From Stenotrophomonas maltophilia (GTDB lineage Bacteria > Pseudomonadota > Gammaproteobacteria > Xanthomonadales > Xanthomonadaceae), in contig NZ_NIVS01000012.1 in the NCBI RefSeq assembly GCF_002205165.1, positions 1 to 64,000 of the forward strand: 64,000 nt of DNA, written 5' to 3'. The position numbers and the translations under genes are program-made. Position 1 is the first letter of the stretch; each line of letters starts with the position of its first letter. Positions 19,558-28,491 of this stretch are shown piece by piece. The notes below the pieces were generated by a model. That model had not been told where the DNA came from and did no database searches. It saw nothing but the letters and a program-made list of their open reading frames with translations.

Positions 19558-21653
19558 TCCAGGAACACCCGCTGCACGGTGGCGCGGGCGGCATCGAGGG
19601 AGAAGTGGTCCACGATGTTCTGCAGACCGGCGGTCGAGAGCCGGCGCCACAGTGCCTCGTCCTGATAGAGGCGGACCACGGCCTGCGCGAACGCCTCGGC
19701 ATCATCGGCGACCAGTACATCTTCGCCATCGCGCAGGTGCATGCCTTCCACACCGCAGGTCGTAGCGACCACCGGCTGGCCATGCGCCATGCTCAGATTG
19801 ACCTTGCCCTTGACGCCCGCACCAAAGCGCAGCGGCGCAACCGCGATGCGCACGCCGTCCATGTAGGGCACCACGTCCGGCACGAAGCCGTGGATCTCCA
19901 CCCCCGGCTGGGTGGCGGCCAGCTCGCGCAGGCTGTCCGGCACGGCGGCGCCGATGCAGTGGAAACGGATGCCGGGCAGCTGTGCGCGGATGCGTGCGAA
20001 GACATCACCGATGAACCACTGCATGGCATCCAGGTTCGGCGGATGGCGGAAGCCGCCAACGAACACCAGGTCGCGACGCTCGGCCCAGTCGGGCCCCGCG
20101 CCTGCAACTTCATGCAGGTTGGAGATCAGTTCCACCGTCGCGCCCGGCGCATCGATGCGCAGCTGCTCGCGCTCGGCCGCGCTGACCAGCACGGTCACAT
20201 CGACCTGATCCATCACCGCCAGCTCGCGTGCGCGGGTGCGCTCGGCATTGCGCAGCAGCCCTGCATCGCCGGCGATCTCCGCACCACGGCGCTCGCGCAG
20301 GTAATGCAGGTCGACGGTATCGAAGACGGTGCGCGCCTGTGGCGCAAAGCTGCGCAGCAGCGGCAGGCACTCGTGGGCAACGTGGTAGCGGACCATCATC
20401 ACCACATCGAAGCGGGCGCCGTGGGCGCGCAGCCACGGTGCCACGCCGTCGAGGTAGGGCGCGTACCAGACCTCCCCGCCCAGCGCCTGCAGCGCCTCGG
20501 TGGCCGCGCCACCATGCTCGCGCCGGGTGGGCACGAAGACCACGTGGACGCCCTCGTCGAGCAGCATGCGGATCAGGTTGTACTGGCGCAGCGAGGCCGA
20601 GTCGCGGTCCGGCTGCGGCACCTCTTCATCCAGGATCAGGACCTGGCGCTGGCCGCGGTGCAGCAGGGCTGGCGAGGGCACGCTGCCCACGGCCGGCTGC
20701 GCCTGCAGCGCCTGCGTCCACTTCGCCGCGAATACCCCGCGGTTGCGGACCTGATAGGCCTTGATCCCGCTGCCGGTATCGGTGCCGTTGCTGGTGCCCT
20801 CGTCATGCACGACGCGGCTGGCGGGCTGCACCAGCACCCGATGGCCACTGGCGCGGACCGCGAAGGCCAGGTCGGTATCTTCGTAGTAGGCGGGCTTGTA
20901 ACGTAGATCGAAGCCGCCGAGCTGGTCCCACAATGCGCGCGGGATCATCAACGCCGCACCGGAGCAGTAGTCGGCATCGCGCAGCGCGCTGTAGCGCGGA
21001 TCCTCGGGCGACTCGAAGCGGCCGTAACTCCAGCCGCTGCCGTCCTGGAAAATCACCCCGCCCGATTCCTGCAGGCGGCCATCGGGGTAGAGCAGCTGTG
21101 CACCGACCAGGCCGGCCCGCGGCACCCGCGCGAAGGTGGCGAGCAAGGCGTCCAACCAGCCCGGCTGCGGCACGGTGTCATTGTTGAGCAGCACCACGTA
21201 CTGGCCACGCGAGCGCGCTACGCCATCGTTGCAGGCCTCGATGAAGCCGCCGTTGGTGGCCCGCACCTCATAGCGCAGCCCGCCGACCTGCGGCATCCAG
21301 GCGGTGGTTTCGTCGCTGCTGCCGTCGTCCACCACCAGGATCTCGCACTCCACCTGCGGCGGATGGGCGGCCAGCGCCCGCAGGCAGGCCAGGGTGTGGC
21401 CGGCATGGTTGTAGACCGGAATGATGATGCTGACGACCGGGCGCTCGCTGGCCGGGACCGTGAACGGCGCGAACGCTGCGGCCTCGGGCAGGTACAGGGG
21501 CGACCCGCGCGGTGCAGGCACGGCCTGGGTATGGACCCGGATGCGCTGCCAGGTAGCGCGCCAGCCCCGGGTGCGCAGACTGGCCAGACTGCGACGGAAC
21601 AGGCCGAGCATGCGGTTCAGGAAATAGCGAGCATCGGCCAAGGACATCGACAT
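19554..21653 (-). CDS. two-domain glycosyltransferase (GT2 fused to GT4-like)
   Basis: A 699-aa protein. Residues about 65-300 are a family 2 glycosyltransferase: VSIIIPVYNHAGHTLACL, ILVVDDGSSDET, VLLNNDTVPQPGW, then a YYEDTDLAFAVR acceptor-site motif. Residues about 345-699 are a GT-B fold transferase with VFVGGFRHPPNLDAMQWF and a PLRFGAGVKGKVNLSMAHGQPVVAT nucleotide-sugar motif. Such fusions build surface polysaccharides (LPS O-chain or capsule). No other polysaccharide genes are adjacent, so the product is unknown. Divergent from mrcB. Confidence 0.9.
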   Translation of the reverse strand: MSMSLADARYFLNRMLGLFRRSLASLRTRGWRATWQRIRVHTQAVPAPRGSPLYLPEAAAFAPFTVPASERPVVSIIIPVYNHAGHTLACLRALAAHPPQVECEILVVDDGSSDETTAWMPQVGGLRYEVRATNGGFIEACNDGVARSRGQYVVLLNNDTVPQPGWLDALLATFARVPRAGLVGAQLLYPDGRLQESGGVIFQDGSGWSYGRFESPEDPRYSALRDADYCSGAALMIPRALWDQLGGFDLRYKPAYYEDTDLAFAVRASGHRVLVQPASRVVHDEGTSNGTDTGSGIKAYQVRNRGVFAAKWTQALQAQPAVGSVPSPALLHRGQRQVLILDEEVPQPDRDSASLRQYNLIRMLLDEGVHVVFVPTRREHGGAATEALQALGGEVWYAPYLDGVAPWLRAHGARFDVVMMVRYHVAHECLPLLRSFAPQARTVFDTVDLHYLRERRGAEIAGDAGLLRNAERTRARELAVMDQVDVTVLVSAAEREQLRIDAPGATVELISNLHEVAGAGPDWAERRDLVFVGGFRHPPNLDAMQWFIGDVFARIRAQLPGIRFHCIGAAVPDSLRELAATQPGVEIHGFVPDVVPYMDGVRIAVAPLRFGAGVKGKVNLSMAHGQPVVATTCGVEGMHLRDGEDVLVADDAEAFAQAVVRLYQDEALWRRLSTAGLQNIVDHFSLDAARATVQRVFLD

Positions 21654-21749
21654 CCCGTTGCAACTCCAGCTTAAGCGGGGGAACCCGGGAGAACGCGCCG
21701 CTCGCGGTGGCTGCGTTAGACTCGCCGGACTTCATATTCTCGCATCCCC

Positions 21750-24191
21750 GTGCCCCGACGCTACGATTCCGACGACATCGACGAGTTCGACGACGACACC
21801 GAAAGCCGCGGCCCGTTGTGGCGGCGCCGGTTCATCACCTGGGGCATGGCGGCTGTCGCGCTGGGGCTGGGCTTCCTGATCCCGTATACGGTGTACCTGA
21901 ACCAACAGGTCACCCAGCGCTTCGGTGAGCTGCGCTGGCAGATTCCCACCCGTGTCTATGCGCGGCCGCTGGCGCTTGCGCCGGGCGTGGCGATGGATGC
22001 GGCCACGCTCAAGACCGAGCTGGCCGCGTCGGCCTACCGCGATGACGGGATCGGCAAGTCGCCGGCTACGTACACGCAGGAAGGTGGGCGCTTCGTCATT
22101 TCCAGCCGTGGCTACAACGATGTGGATGGCCGGGTCGCCCCGCGCCGCGTCGAGGTGAGCCTGTCCGGCGGGTCGATCGCTTCGCTGCGCGACCCCGACA
22201 GCCGCAAGGCCCTGAAGACCGCACGTCTGGATCCGGCCCGTATCGCCACGCTGTACGGCCAGAAGCAGGAAGAGCGCCGGCTGGTCCGGATCGAGGAAAC
22301 CCCCGAGCTGCTGGTCACCGGCCTGCAGGCGGTGGAGGACAAGGACTTCAGCCGTCACCACGGCATCGACCTGAGCGGCATCGCCCGCGCGGTGTGGGTG
22401 ACCGTGCGCTCCGGCGGCCAGAGCCGTCAGGGTGCCTCGACGTTGACCCAGCAGCTGGCCCGCAGCGGCCTGCTGGGGATCGGCAAAGAGCAGACGGTTA
22501 CCCGCAAATTCAACGAGGTGCTGTACGCGCTGATCATGGAGGCGCGCTACGACAAGCGCACCATCCTGGAGGCCTACCTCAACCAGGTCTACCTGGGCCA
22601 GCGCGGCAGCCAGGCCATCCATGGCATGTCCTCCGGTGCGGAATTCTGGTTCGGGCGCGATCTGGCCTCGCTCAACACCGAGCATGTCGCCTTGCTGATC
22701 GGCCTGGTCAAGGGCCCGTCCTATTACGATCCGCGCCGCAATCCCGAACGTGCGCTGGACCGCCGCAACTTCGTGCTGGGCAAGCTGCGCGACGCCAATC
22801 TGATCGACGATGCCGAGTACAAGCGCGCGGTCGAGGCGCCGCTGGGTGTGCCCAAGACGCCCGGCCTGATCGCGGCCAACCGTTTCCCGGCCTATGTGGA
22901 TCTGGTCCGCCGCCAGCTGGGTCACGATTACCCCGAGTCGGTGCTGCAGGGCGCCGGCCTGAGCGTGATGACCGGCATGGCACCGTCGGCGCAGGCGTAT
23001 GCCGAAGGCGCGGTCACCAAGACGATCAAGTCGCTGGAGAGCAAGCGCCGCCCCGAGCTGCAGGCCGGCCTGGTCCTGACCGACGTGCACAACGGCGATG
23101 TGCTGGCCGTGGTCGGCAGCCGCGAAGTGTCCGAGCCGGGCTTCAACCGCGCCATCGAGGCGCAGCGCCCGGTCGGCTCGCTGCTCAAGCCGTTCGTGTA
23201 CCTGCTGGCGTTGGCGCAGCCGGACCGCTACTCGCTGTCCAGCTGGGTCGACGATTCCCCGGTGACGGTGCAGCTCAGCCGCGGCAAGCAATGGACGCCC
23301 GGCAATGCGGACAACCGCAGCCACGGTACGGTCCGCCTGATCGACGCGCTCGCCAGTTCCTACAACCAGGCCACGGTGCGGGTGGGCATGCAGGTGGGTC
23401 CGGAGCGGGTCACCCAGCTGATCCACGTGCTGGCCGGGATCAAGGCCGACCCCAATCCGGCGGTGATCCTCGGTTCCACCGACCAGAGCCCGTATGCGAT
23501 GGCCCAGCTGTACCAGTTCCTGGCCTCCGGTGGCGAAATCCAGCCGCTGCATGCGGTGCGTGGCGTGCTCGATCCGCAGGGCAAGCTGATGAAGCGCTAC
23601 GACAAGACCCCGGCGCCGGCGCAGGAGGGCGACTCGATCGCCGCGAACCTGATCAGCATCGGCCTGCAGCAGGTCGTGGCCAGTGGTACCGCGCAGCGCC
23701 TCAACGCCGATGGGCTGGGCCGCCTGCAGCCGGCCGGCAAGACCGGCACCACCAATGACGGTCGCGACAGCTGGTACGCCGGTTATACCGGTGACCATCT
23801 GGCGGTGATCTGGATGGGCAACGACCAGAACGAGCAGGCCGGGCTGTATGGTGCGACCGGCTCGATGCGGGTCTGGTCGGGCATTTTCCAGCGCCTGCCG
23901 AGTGCGCCGCTGAAAGTCAGCAACAAGGGCCTGGACTGGCAGTACGTGGAAGCCAGCGGCACGGCCACCACCGATGAAGGCTGCCCGGGTGCGCGGCGCT
24001 TCCCATTCGTGGTGGGCTACACCCCGGCCTACGTTCCGTGCACGGCGCCAAGCGCGTTGCCGGAAGGCGAGGGCGGCGAGCAGACTGAAGGCGGTGGCTG
24101 GCGCAGCTGGTTCGGCCTGGAGAAAAAACCCGACCCCGCCCCCGAACCGGCGCAGAATGCCCCGGCCGCCACCCCCGCGCGTCAACCCTGA
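21750..24191 (+). CDS. mrcB: penicillin-binding protein 1B (glycosyltransferase/transpeptidase)
   Basis: An 813-aa class A PBP. Acidic cytoplasmic tail, one membrane anchor (residues about 27-50), UB2H-like region, GT51 glycosyltransferase (EDKDFSRHHGID near 194, GASTLTQQLARS, KFNEVLYALIMEARYDK), then the transpeptidase with Ser477 in SLLKPF, SYN (SSYNQATVRVG) and Lys664 in KTGTTND. It polymerises and cross-links peptidoglycan. The start is GTG with no clear Shine-Dalgarno. It is followed 15 nt later by an LpoP-like lipoprotein, probably its activator. Confidence 0.96.
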   Translation: MPRRYDSDDIDEFDDDTESRGPLWRRRFITWGMAAVALGLGFLIPYTVYLNQQVTQRFGELRWQIPTRVYARPLALAPGVAMDAATLKTELAASAYRDDGIGKSPATYTQEGGRFVISSRGYNDVDGRVAPRRVEVSLSGGSIASLRDPDSRKALKTARLDPARIATLYGQKQEERRLVRIEETPELLVTGLQAVEDKDFSRHHGIDLSGIARAVWVTVRSGGQSRQGASTLTQQLARSGLLGIGKEQTVTRKFNEVLYALIMEARYDKRTILEAYLNQVYLGQRGSQAIHGMSSGAEFWFGRDLASLNTEHVALLIGLVKGPSYYDPRRNPERALDRRNFVLGKLRDANLIDDAEYKRAVEAPLGVPKTPGLIAANRFPAYVDLVRRQLGHDYPESVLQGAGLSVMTGMAPSAQAYAEGAVTKTIKSLESKRRPELQAGLVLTDVHNGDVLAVVGSREVSEPGFNRAIEAQRPVGSLLKPFVYLLALAQPDRYSLSSWVDDSPVTVQLSRGKQWTPGNADNRSHGTVRLIDALASSYNQATVRVGMQVGPERVTQLIHVLAGIKADPNPAVILGSTDQSPYAMAQLYQFLASGGEIQPLHAVRGVLDPQGKLMKRYDKTPAPAQEGDSIAANLISIGLQQVVASGTAQRLNADGLGRLQPAGKTGTTNDGRDSWYAGYTGDHLAVIWMGNDQNEQAGLYGATGSMRVWSGIFQRLPSAPLKVSNKGLDWQYVEASGTATTDEGCPGARRFPFVVGYTPAYVPCTAPSALPEGEGGEQTEGGGWRSWFGLEKKPDPAPEPAQNAPAATPARQP

Positions 24192-24206
24192 TCGAGGCTT
24201 GCCTGC

Positions 24207-24734
24207 ATGACCACCCGATTCCTGATCCGTTCCGCTTCGCTGGCCACGCTGTGCCTTGCCCTGGCTGCCTGCGTCACGCCGCCGCCGGTGGTGAAAGCGC
24301 CCGTCGACACCACCACGCCGGCCCAGCGCCTGGCGGCCGTGGATGCCGCCGCCGGCAACGATGACAAGGAACTGGCCGTGCAGCCGCTGCGTGACAGCGA
24401 AGTGGAAGACCTGCGCCAGGCCGCGCAGGCCCGCCGCCAGGCCAACGATCTGACCGGTGCTGCGGCTGCGCTGGATCAGGCGCTGGCGATCATGGCCTCG
24501 GATCCGTCGGTGCTGCAGGACCGGGCCGAGGTCGCGCTGCTGCAGGGCGACTGGGCGGCCGCGGAAACCTTCGCCCGCAAGTCGGTCGAACTGGGCTCCA
24601 AGACCGGCCCGCTGTGCCGCCGCCATTGGGCAACGATCGAGCAGTCGCGCCTGGCCCGCGGTGAAAAAGAAAATGCCGCCTCGGCGCATGCCCAGCTGGA
24701 AGGCTGCACGGTGCCGGGCATCATGCGCTACTGA
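24207..24734 (+). CDS. TPR lipoprotein, probable PBP1B activator (LpoP-like)
   Basis: A 175-aa lipoprotein: signal peptide with lipobox LAAC (lipidated Cys22), a Pro/Thr-rich linker, then a small TPR domain (RRQANDLTGAAAALDQALAIMASDPSVLQDRAEVALLQGDWAAAETFARKS) and two late cysteines (PLC, EGC) that could form a disulfide. In Pseudomonas aeruginosa the PBP1B activator LpoP is a TPR lipoprotein encoded beside the PBP1B gene. Same architecture and position here, 15 nt after mrcB, support that role. Activation itself is inference. Confidence 0.75.
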   Translation: MTTRFLIRSASLATLCLALAACVTPPPVVKAPVDTTTPAQRLAAVDAAAGNDDKELAVQPLRDSEVEDLRQAAQARRQANDLTGAAAALDQALAIMASDPSVLQDRAEVALLQGDWAAAETFARKSVELGSKTGPLCRRHWATIEQSRLARGEKENAASAHAQLEGCTVPGIMRY

Positions 24735-24804
24735 GGGCAGCGCGACAGCGGATGCGTGACGGCGTAGCGCCGGGCGCAACGCGGCAGCCTCTATCATTGT
24801 CGTC

Positions 24805-26862
24805 ATGTCCCAACTTGCACACGCCAGCCGCGATGCCCTCAGTGAGGGCGGTGCGCTCGCCAGCCAGCTTGATGCCTTCGTACCGCGCCCGGCCCAGCTG
24901 CGCCTGACCGCGGCGATCGCCGAAGCGTTCGACCAGCGCGATGTGCTGCTCGCCGAAGCCGGCACCGGCACCGGCAAGACCTATGCATACCTGGTGCCTG
25001 CGCTGCTGTCCGGCCTCAAGACCATCATCTCCACCGGGACCCGCGCGCTGCAGGACCAGCTGTATCACCGCGATCTGCCGCGCGTGCGTGCCGCGCTCGG
25101 CGTCGGTCACAGCAGCGCGCTGCTGAAAGGGCGCGCCAACTACCTGTGCCGCTATCGGCTGCAGCAGGCGCGGGGCGAACCGCGCTTCAGTTCTCCCGAG
25201 CAGGTCGCGCAGTTCCAGCGCATCCTGGCGTGGTCCGGACGCACGAGGTTCGGCGACATGGCCGAGTTGGACGCGCTGCCGGAAGACTCACCGCTGTACC
25301 CGATGGTGACCTCCACCGTCGACAACTGCCTGGGCACCGAATGCCCGTTCTGGGATGACTGCTTCGTCGTGCAGGCACGGCAGCGGGCGCAGGCCGCCGA
25401 CGTGGTGGTGGTCAACCACCATCTGCTGCTGGCCGATCTGGCGCTCAAGCAGGAAGGCTTCGGTGAGATCCTGCCGGGCGCCCAGGCGTTCGTGATCGAC
25501 GAGGCGCACCAACTGCCGGAACTGGCGGCCAACTTCTTCGGCGAAGGCTTCGGCATGCGCCCGTGGCAGGAGCTGGCGCGCGACTGCCTGGCCGAGAGTC
25601 GCAGCGTGGCCGGTGCGCAGGCGGCCCTGCAGGAACCCGCGGCCGCGCTGGAACAGACCCTGCGCGATCTGCGCGTGGCCATGGACGGCCTGCCCCCTCG
25701 CGGTACCCAGTGGCGTGCCATGACCGTGCCACAGGTGCGCGATGGCTTCGATGCCGCAATGAGCACGCTGGTGCAGCTGCGCGATGCGCTGGCCGGGGTG
25801 CGTGATGCGTCGCCCGGGCTGGATGCCTGCCATGCGCGCGCGACGGAAGCGGCATCGCGCCTGGCGCGCTGGCTCGGTGACGACGCGCCGATGCTGGATT
25901 TCGACACCGATCCGGACGAGGCGCCGCCGCCGGCCGAGGTCCTGTGGTACGAACTGACCCCTCGCGGCTTTCGTTGCCAGCGCACGCCGATGGATGTTTC
26001 CGGACCGCTGCGCGAGCATCGGCAGCGCTCGATGGCGGCCTGGGTGTTCACCTCGGCCACGCTGACCGTGGATGGCGGTTTCGCACATATTTCCCAACGC
26101 TTGGGGCTGGATGATCCAGTCAGCCTGCTGCAGCCCAGCCCGTTCGATTGGGCCCACCAGGCGCTGTGCTACCTGCCGACCGATCTGCCCGATCCGGCCG
26201 CACGCGGCTTTGGCACGGCATTGATCCGCGCGTTGACGCCGGTGCTGGAGGCCTCGCATGGCCGTGCATTCCTGTTGTTCGCCTCGCACCGCGCACTGCG
26301 CGAAGCCGCCGAGGCGCTGCGCGACGCGCCGTGGCCGCTGTTCGTGCAGGGCGAAGCGCCGCGCGCGACCCTGCTGCAGCGGTTCCGTGAATCGGGCAAC
26401 GGCGTGCTGCTGGGTTCGGCGAGCTTCCGTGAGGGCGTGGACGTGGTCGGCGATGCGCTGAGCGTGGTGGTGATCGACAAGCTGCCGTTCGCCGCGCCCG
26501 ATGACCCCGTGTTCGAAGCACGGTTGGACGCGATCCGCCGCGACGGCGGCAACCCGTTCCGCGATGAGCAGCTGCCGCAGGCGGTGATCGCGCTCAAGCA
26601 GGGCGTGGGACGCCTGATCCGCAGCGAGACCGACCGGGGGGTGTTGGTGCTGTGCGACCCGCGCCTGCTCAGCCGCAGCTATGGGCGGATATTCCTGGAT
26701 TCGCTGCCGCCGTTCCGCCGCACCCGCTCGCTGGCCGATGTGCAGGCCTTCTTTGCGCCACAATGGCCCGTCGTTGGCCCCACGCCAGCACCTGTCCCTG
26801 CGTCCCCGCAGCCGGTGCAGCCTGTGCAGGCCACCGATGACTTTCCCACTTCCCTGTTCTGA
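24805..26862 (+). CDS. yoaA: XPD/DinG-like ATP-dependent DNA helicase (YoaA)
   Basis: A 685-aa superfamily 2 helicase. Walker A AEAGTGTGKTYAYL, four Cys for a [4Fe-4S] cluster (NYLCRYR, DNCLGTECPFWDDC), DEAH box VIDEAHQLPEL, and C-terminal motifs SASFREGVDVVGD and QGVGRLIRSETDRG. It matches YoaA (about 636 aa in E. coli), which works with HolC in repair of replication gaps; DinG is the alternative name. A TATCAT hexamer ends 7 nt before the ATG and there is no Shine-Dalgarno, so the mRNA may be leaderless. tsaB follows by 5 nt. Confidence 0.9.
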   Translation: MSQLAHASRDALSEGGALASQLDAFVPRPAQLRLTAAIAEAFDQRDVLLAEAGTGTGKTYAYLVPALLSGLKTIISTGTRALQDQLYHRDLPRVRAALGVGHSSALLKGRANYLCRYRLQQARGEPRFSSPEQVAQFQRILAWSGRTRFGDMAELDALPEDSPLYPMVTSTVDNCLGTECPFWDDCFVVQARQRAQAADVVVVNHHLLLADLALKQEGFGEILPGAQAFVIDEAHQLPELAANFFGEGFGMRPWQELARDCLAESRSVAGAQAALQEPAAALEQTLRDLRVAMDGLPPRGTQWRAMTVPQVRDGFDAAMSTLVQLRDALAGVRDASPGLDACHARATEAASRLARWLGDDAPMLDFDTDPDEAPPPAEVLWYELTPRGFRCQRTPMDVSGPLREHRQRSMAAWVFTSATLTVDGGFAHISQRLGLDDPVSLLQPSPFDWAHQALCYLPTDLPDPAARGFGTALIRALTPVLEASHGRAFLLFASHRALREAAEALRDAPWPLFVQGEAPRATLLQRFRESGNGVLLGSASFREGVDVVGDALSVVVIDKLPFAAPDDPVFEARLDAIRRDGGNPFRDEQLPQAVIALKQGVGRLIRSETDRGVLVLCDPRLLSRSYGRIFLDSLPPFRRTRSLADVQAFFAPQWPVVGPTPAPVPASPQPVQPVQATDDFPTSLF

Positions 26863-26867
26863 CCGCC

Positions 26868-27575
26868 ATGAAACTGCTCGCCTTTGAAACCGCCACCGAA
26901 GCCTGCTCCGTCGCCCTGTATGTGGATGGGCAGGTCACTGAGCGCTTCGAGATCGCGCCGCGCCGCCATGCCGAACTGAGCCTGCCCTGGGCCGAGGCGC
27001 TGCTGGCCGAGGCGGGGGTGGCCCGTTCGCAGCTGGATGCGATCGCACTGGGCCGCGGCCCGGGGGCGTTCACGGGGGTGCGGCTGGCGATCGCCATCGC
27101 CCAGGGCATCGCCCTGGCGCTGGACCGCCCGCTGATTCCGGTCTCCACCCTGCAGGCGTTGGCGCTGCGTGCCCCGGCGGGTGCGGACCATGTGCTGACC
27201 AGCATCGACGCGCGCATGGGCGAGGTCTATGCCGCACGGCAGATCCGCGTGGACGGGCAGTGGCAGCTGCAGGGCGAGGAGATCGTCTGCGCGCCGGAGC
27301 AGGTCGTGGTGCCTGAGGGCACGCGCTGGTTCGGCGTGGGGACTGGCTTTGGCGCAGCCGAAGGCGTGCTGAGCGCGCGCCTGGCCGATCAACTGAGCGG
27401 TGTGGACGCGCTGGCGCTGCCGCGGGCGTCGGACGTGCTGGCCTTGGCGGTACCCGCGTTCCAGCGCGGCGAAGGTGTGGCGCCGGAGCTGGTGGAGCCG
27501 GCGTATCTGCGCAACAACGTGGCACTGACCCTGGTCGAACAGCAGGCCGCCCGCGCCGCCAAGGCCGCCCGGTAG
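26868..27575 (+). CDS. tsaB: tRNA threonylcarbamoyladenosine biosynthesis protein TsaB
   Basis: A 235-aa member of the ASKHA fold. N-terminal MKLLAFETATEACSVALYVDG, then AIALGRGPGAFTGVRLAIAIAQGIALALDRP, the TsaB signature. TsaB is the scaffold that pairs with TsaD and TsaE to make t6A37 on ANN-decoding tRNAs. Length matches the family. It lies 5 nt after yoaA, in the same operon. The stop codon TAG forms part of a GTAG-headed REP hairpin. Confidence 0.95.
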   Translation: MKLLAFETATEACSVALYVDGQVTERFEIAPRRHAELSLPWAEALLAEAGVARSQLDAIALGRGPGAFTGVRLAIAIAQGIALALDRPLIPVSTLQALALRAPAGADHVLTSIDARMGEVYAARQIRVDGQWQLQGEEIVCAPEQVVVPEGTRWFGVGTGFGAAEGVLSARLADQLSGVDALALPRASDVLALAVPAFQRGEGVAPELVEPAYLRNNVALTLVEQQAARAAKAAR

Positions 27576-27593
27576 AGCCGACCGTTGGTCGGC
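27572..27593 (+). repeat. GTAG-headed stem-loop overlapping the tsaB stop (SMAG-like)
   Basis: GTAG (27572-27575, whose TAG is the tsaB stop) is followed by GCCGACC-GTT-GGTCGGC. It is in the 28-nt gap between convergent tsaB and the TonB-like gene, so it can act as a bidirectional 3' hairpin. Same architecture as the element at 4478. Confidence 0.7.
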
Positions 27594-27603
27594 CGGGGCC
27601 CCC

Positions 27604-28491
27604 TCAGCGGTCGTCGCGCAGCTCACCACCGGGCAGGAACACCCAGGTGCGGGTCACCTGCAGGATGTCGATCGCATCCTCGGTCTTGGGCAGTGGCGGG
27701 AACGGCTGGGCGAGCGTGATCACGCGCAGCGCGGTTTCATCCAGCAACGGCGTGCCGCTGGACTGCAGGATGCGGGCACTTTCGACCGTGCCATCGCGGC
27801 GCACACCGACGGTGATCACCACCTGGCCGCCGAGCCGGCGGGCGCGGGCCTCATCCGGATAATTGAGATTGCCGACGCGCTCGGCGCGGTCGACCCAGGC
27901 ACGCAGATAGTTGGCATAGGCGTATTCGCGGGTACTGGCCGAGACGAACTTGCGGTTCGGGCGCTTGGCGTACTGGGCCGAGCGCAGGTGCACTTCGGCA
28001 GCCAGCCGCGCCATCTCCACATCGCGCTGCTCGCGTGCGGTCATCGGTGCATCCGGGCGGGGCTGCTCGGGCAGCGGCTGGGGCTGCGCTTTGGCGACGG
28101 TATCGGTGCCATTGCGGCTGCTGACCACGCGGGTCTGTGGCGGCGGCACGCTGGCCGCGTCCTGGCGCTGTTGCGGCACCGGTGACAGCCCGGCCTGCGC
28201 CTGCGGCACGATCCCGGCCTGGTTGTCGCGTGGGCGCTGCGCCTTGTCGTGGTCGCCGCCGCCCTGCTGGTTGGCCTGGGCCAGGAAGTCGGCCTGTTTG
28301 GGCGTCAGCGGGGTCTGGGTCTGGCTGAAGATCACGTCCAGGGTCGGTACCAGCGGCGCGCTGTCACTCACCGCGAAGCCGACCCCGAGGATCAGCAGGG
28401 CGTGCACGAGTACCGACAGCGTCAGGGTCGCGCCCAGCCGCTGGGATTCGCGCGCCTGCCACGTCGGCACCGGGACGACGCTGGCGCTCAT
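27604..28491 (-). CDS. TonB family energy-transducing protein
   Basis: A 295-aa protein with one N-terminal membrane segment (LGATLTLSVLVHALLILGVGFAV), a Gln/Pro-rich periplasmic linker and a C-terminal TonB domain (ARARRLGGQVVITVGVRRDGTVESARILQSSGTPLLDETALRVI). TonB couples the proton motive force to outer membrane receptors; exbB/exbD are not next to it, so it may be an accessory TonB. Its start overlaps the gshB stop by 4 nt (ATGA), an operon also seen in other Xanthomonadaceae. Confidence 0.88.
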   Translation of the reverse strand: MSASVVPVPTWQARESQRLGATLTLSVLVHALLILGVGFAVSDSAPLVPTLDVIFSQTQTPLTPKQADFLAQANQQGGGDHDKAQRPRDNQAGIVPQAQAGLSPVPQQRQDAASVPPPQTRVVSSRNGTDTVAKAQPQPLPEQPRPDAPMTAREQRDVEMARLAAEVHLRSAQYAKRPNRKFVSASTREYAYANYLRAWVDRAERVGNLNYPDEARARRLGGQVVITVGVRRDGTVESARILQSSGTPLLDETALRVITLAQPFPPLPKTEDAIDILQVTRTWVFLPGGELRDDR

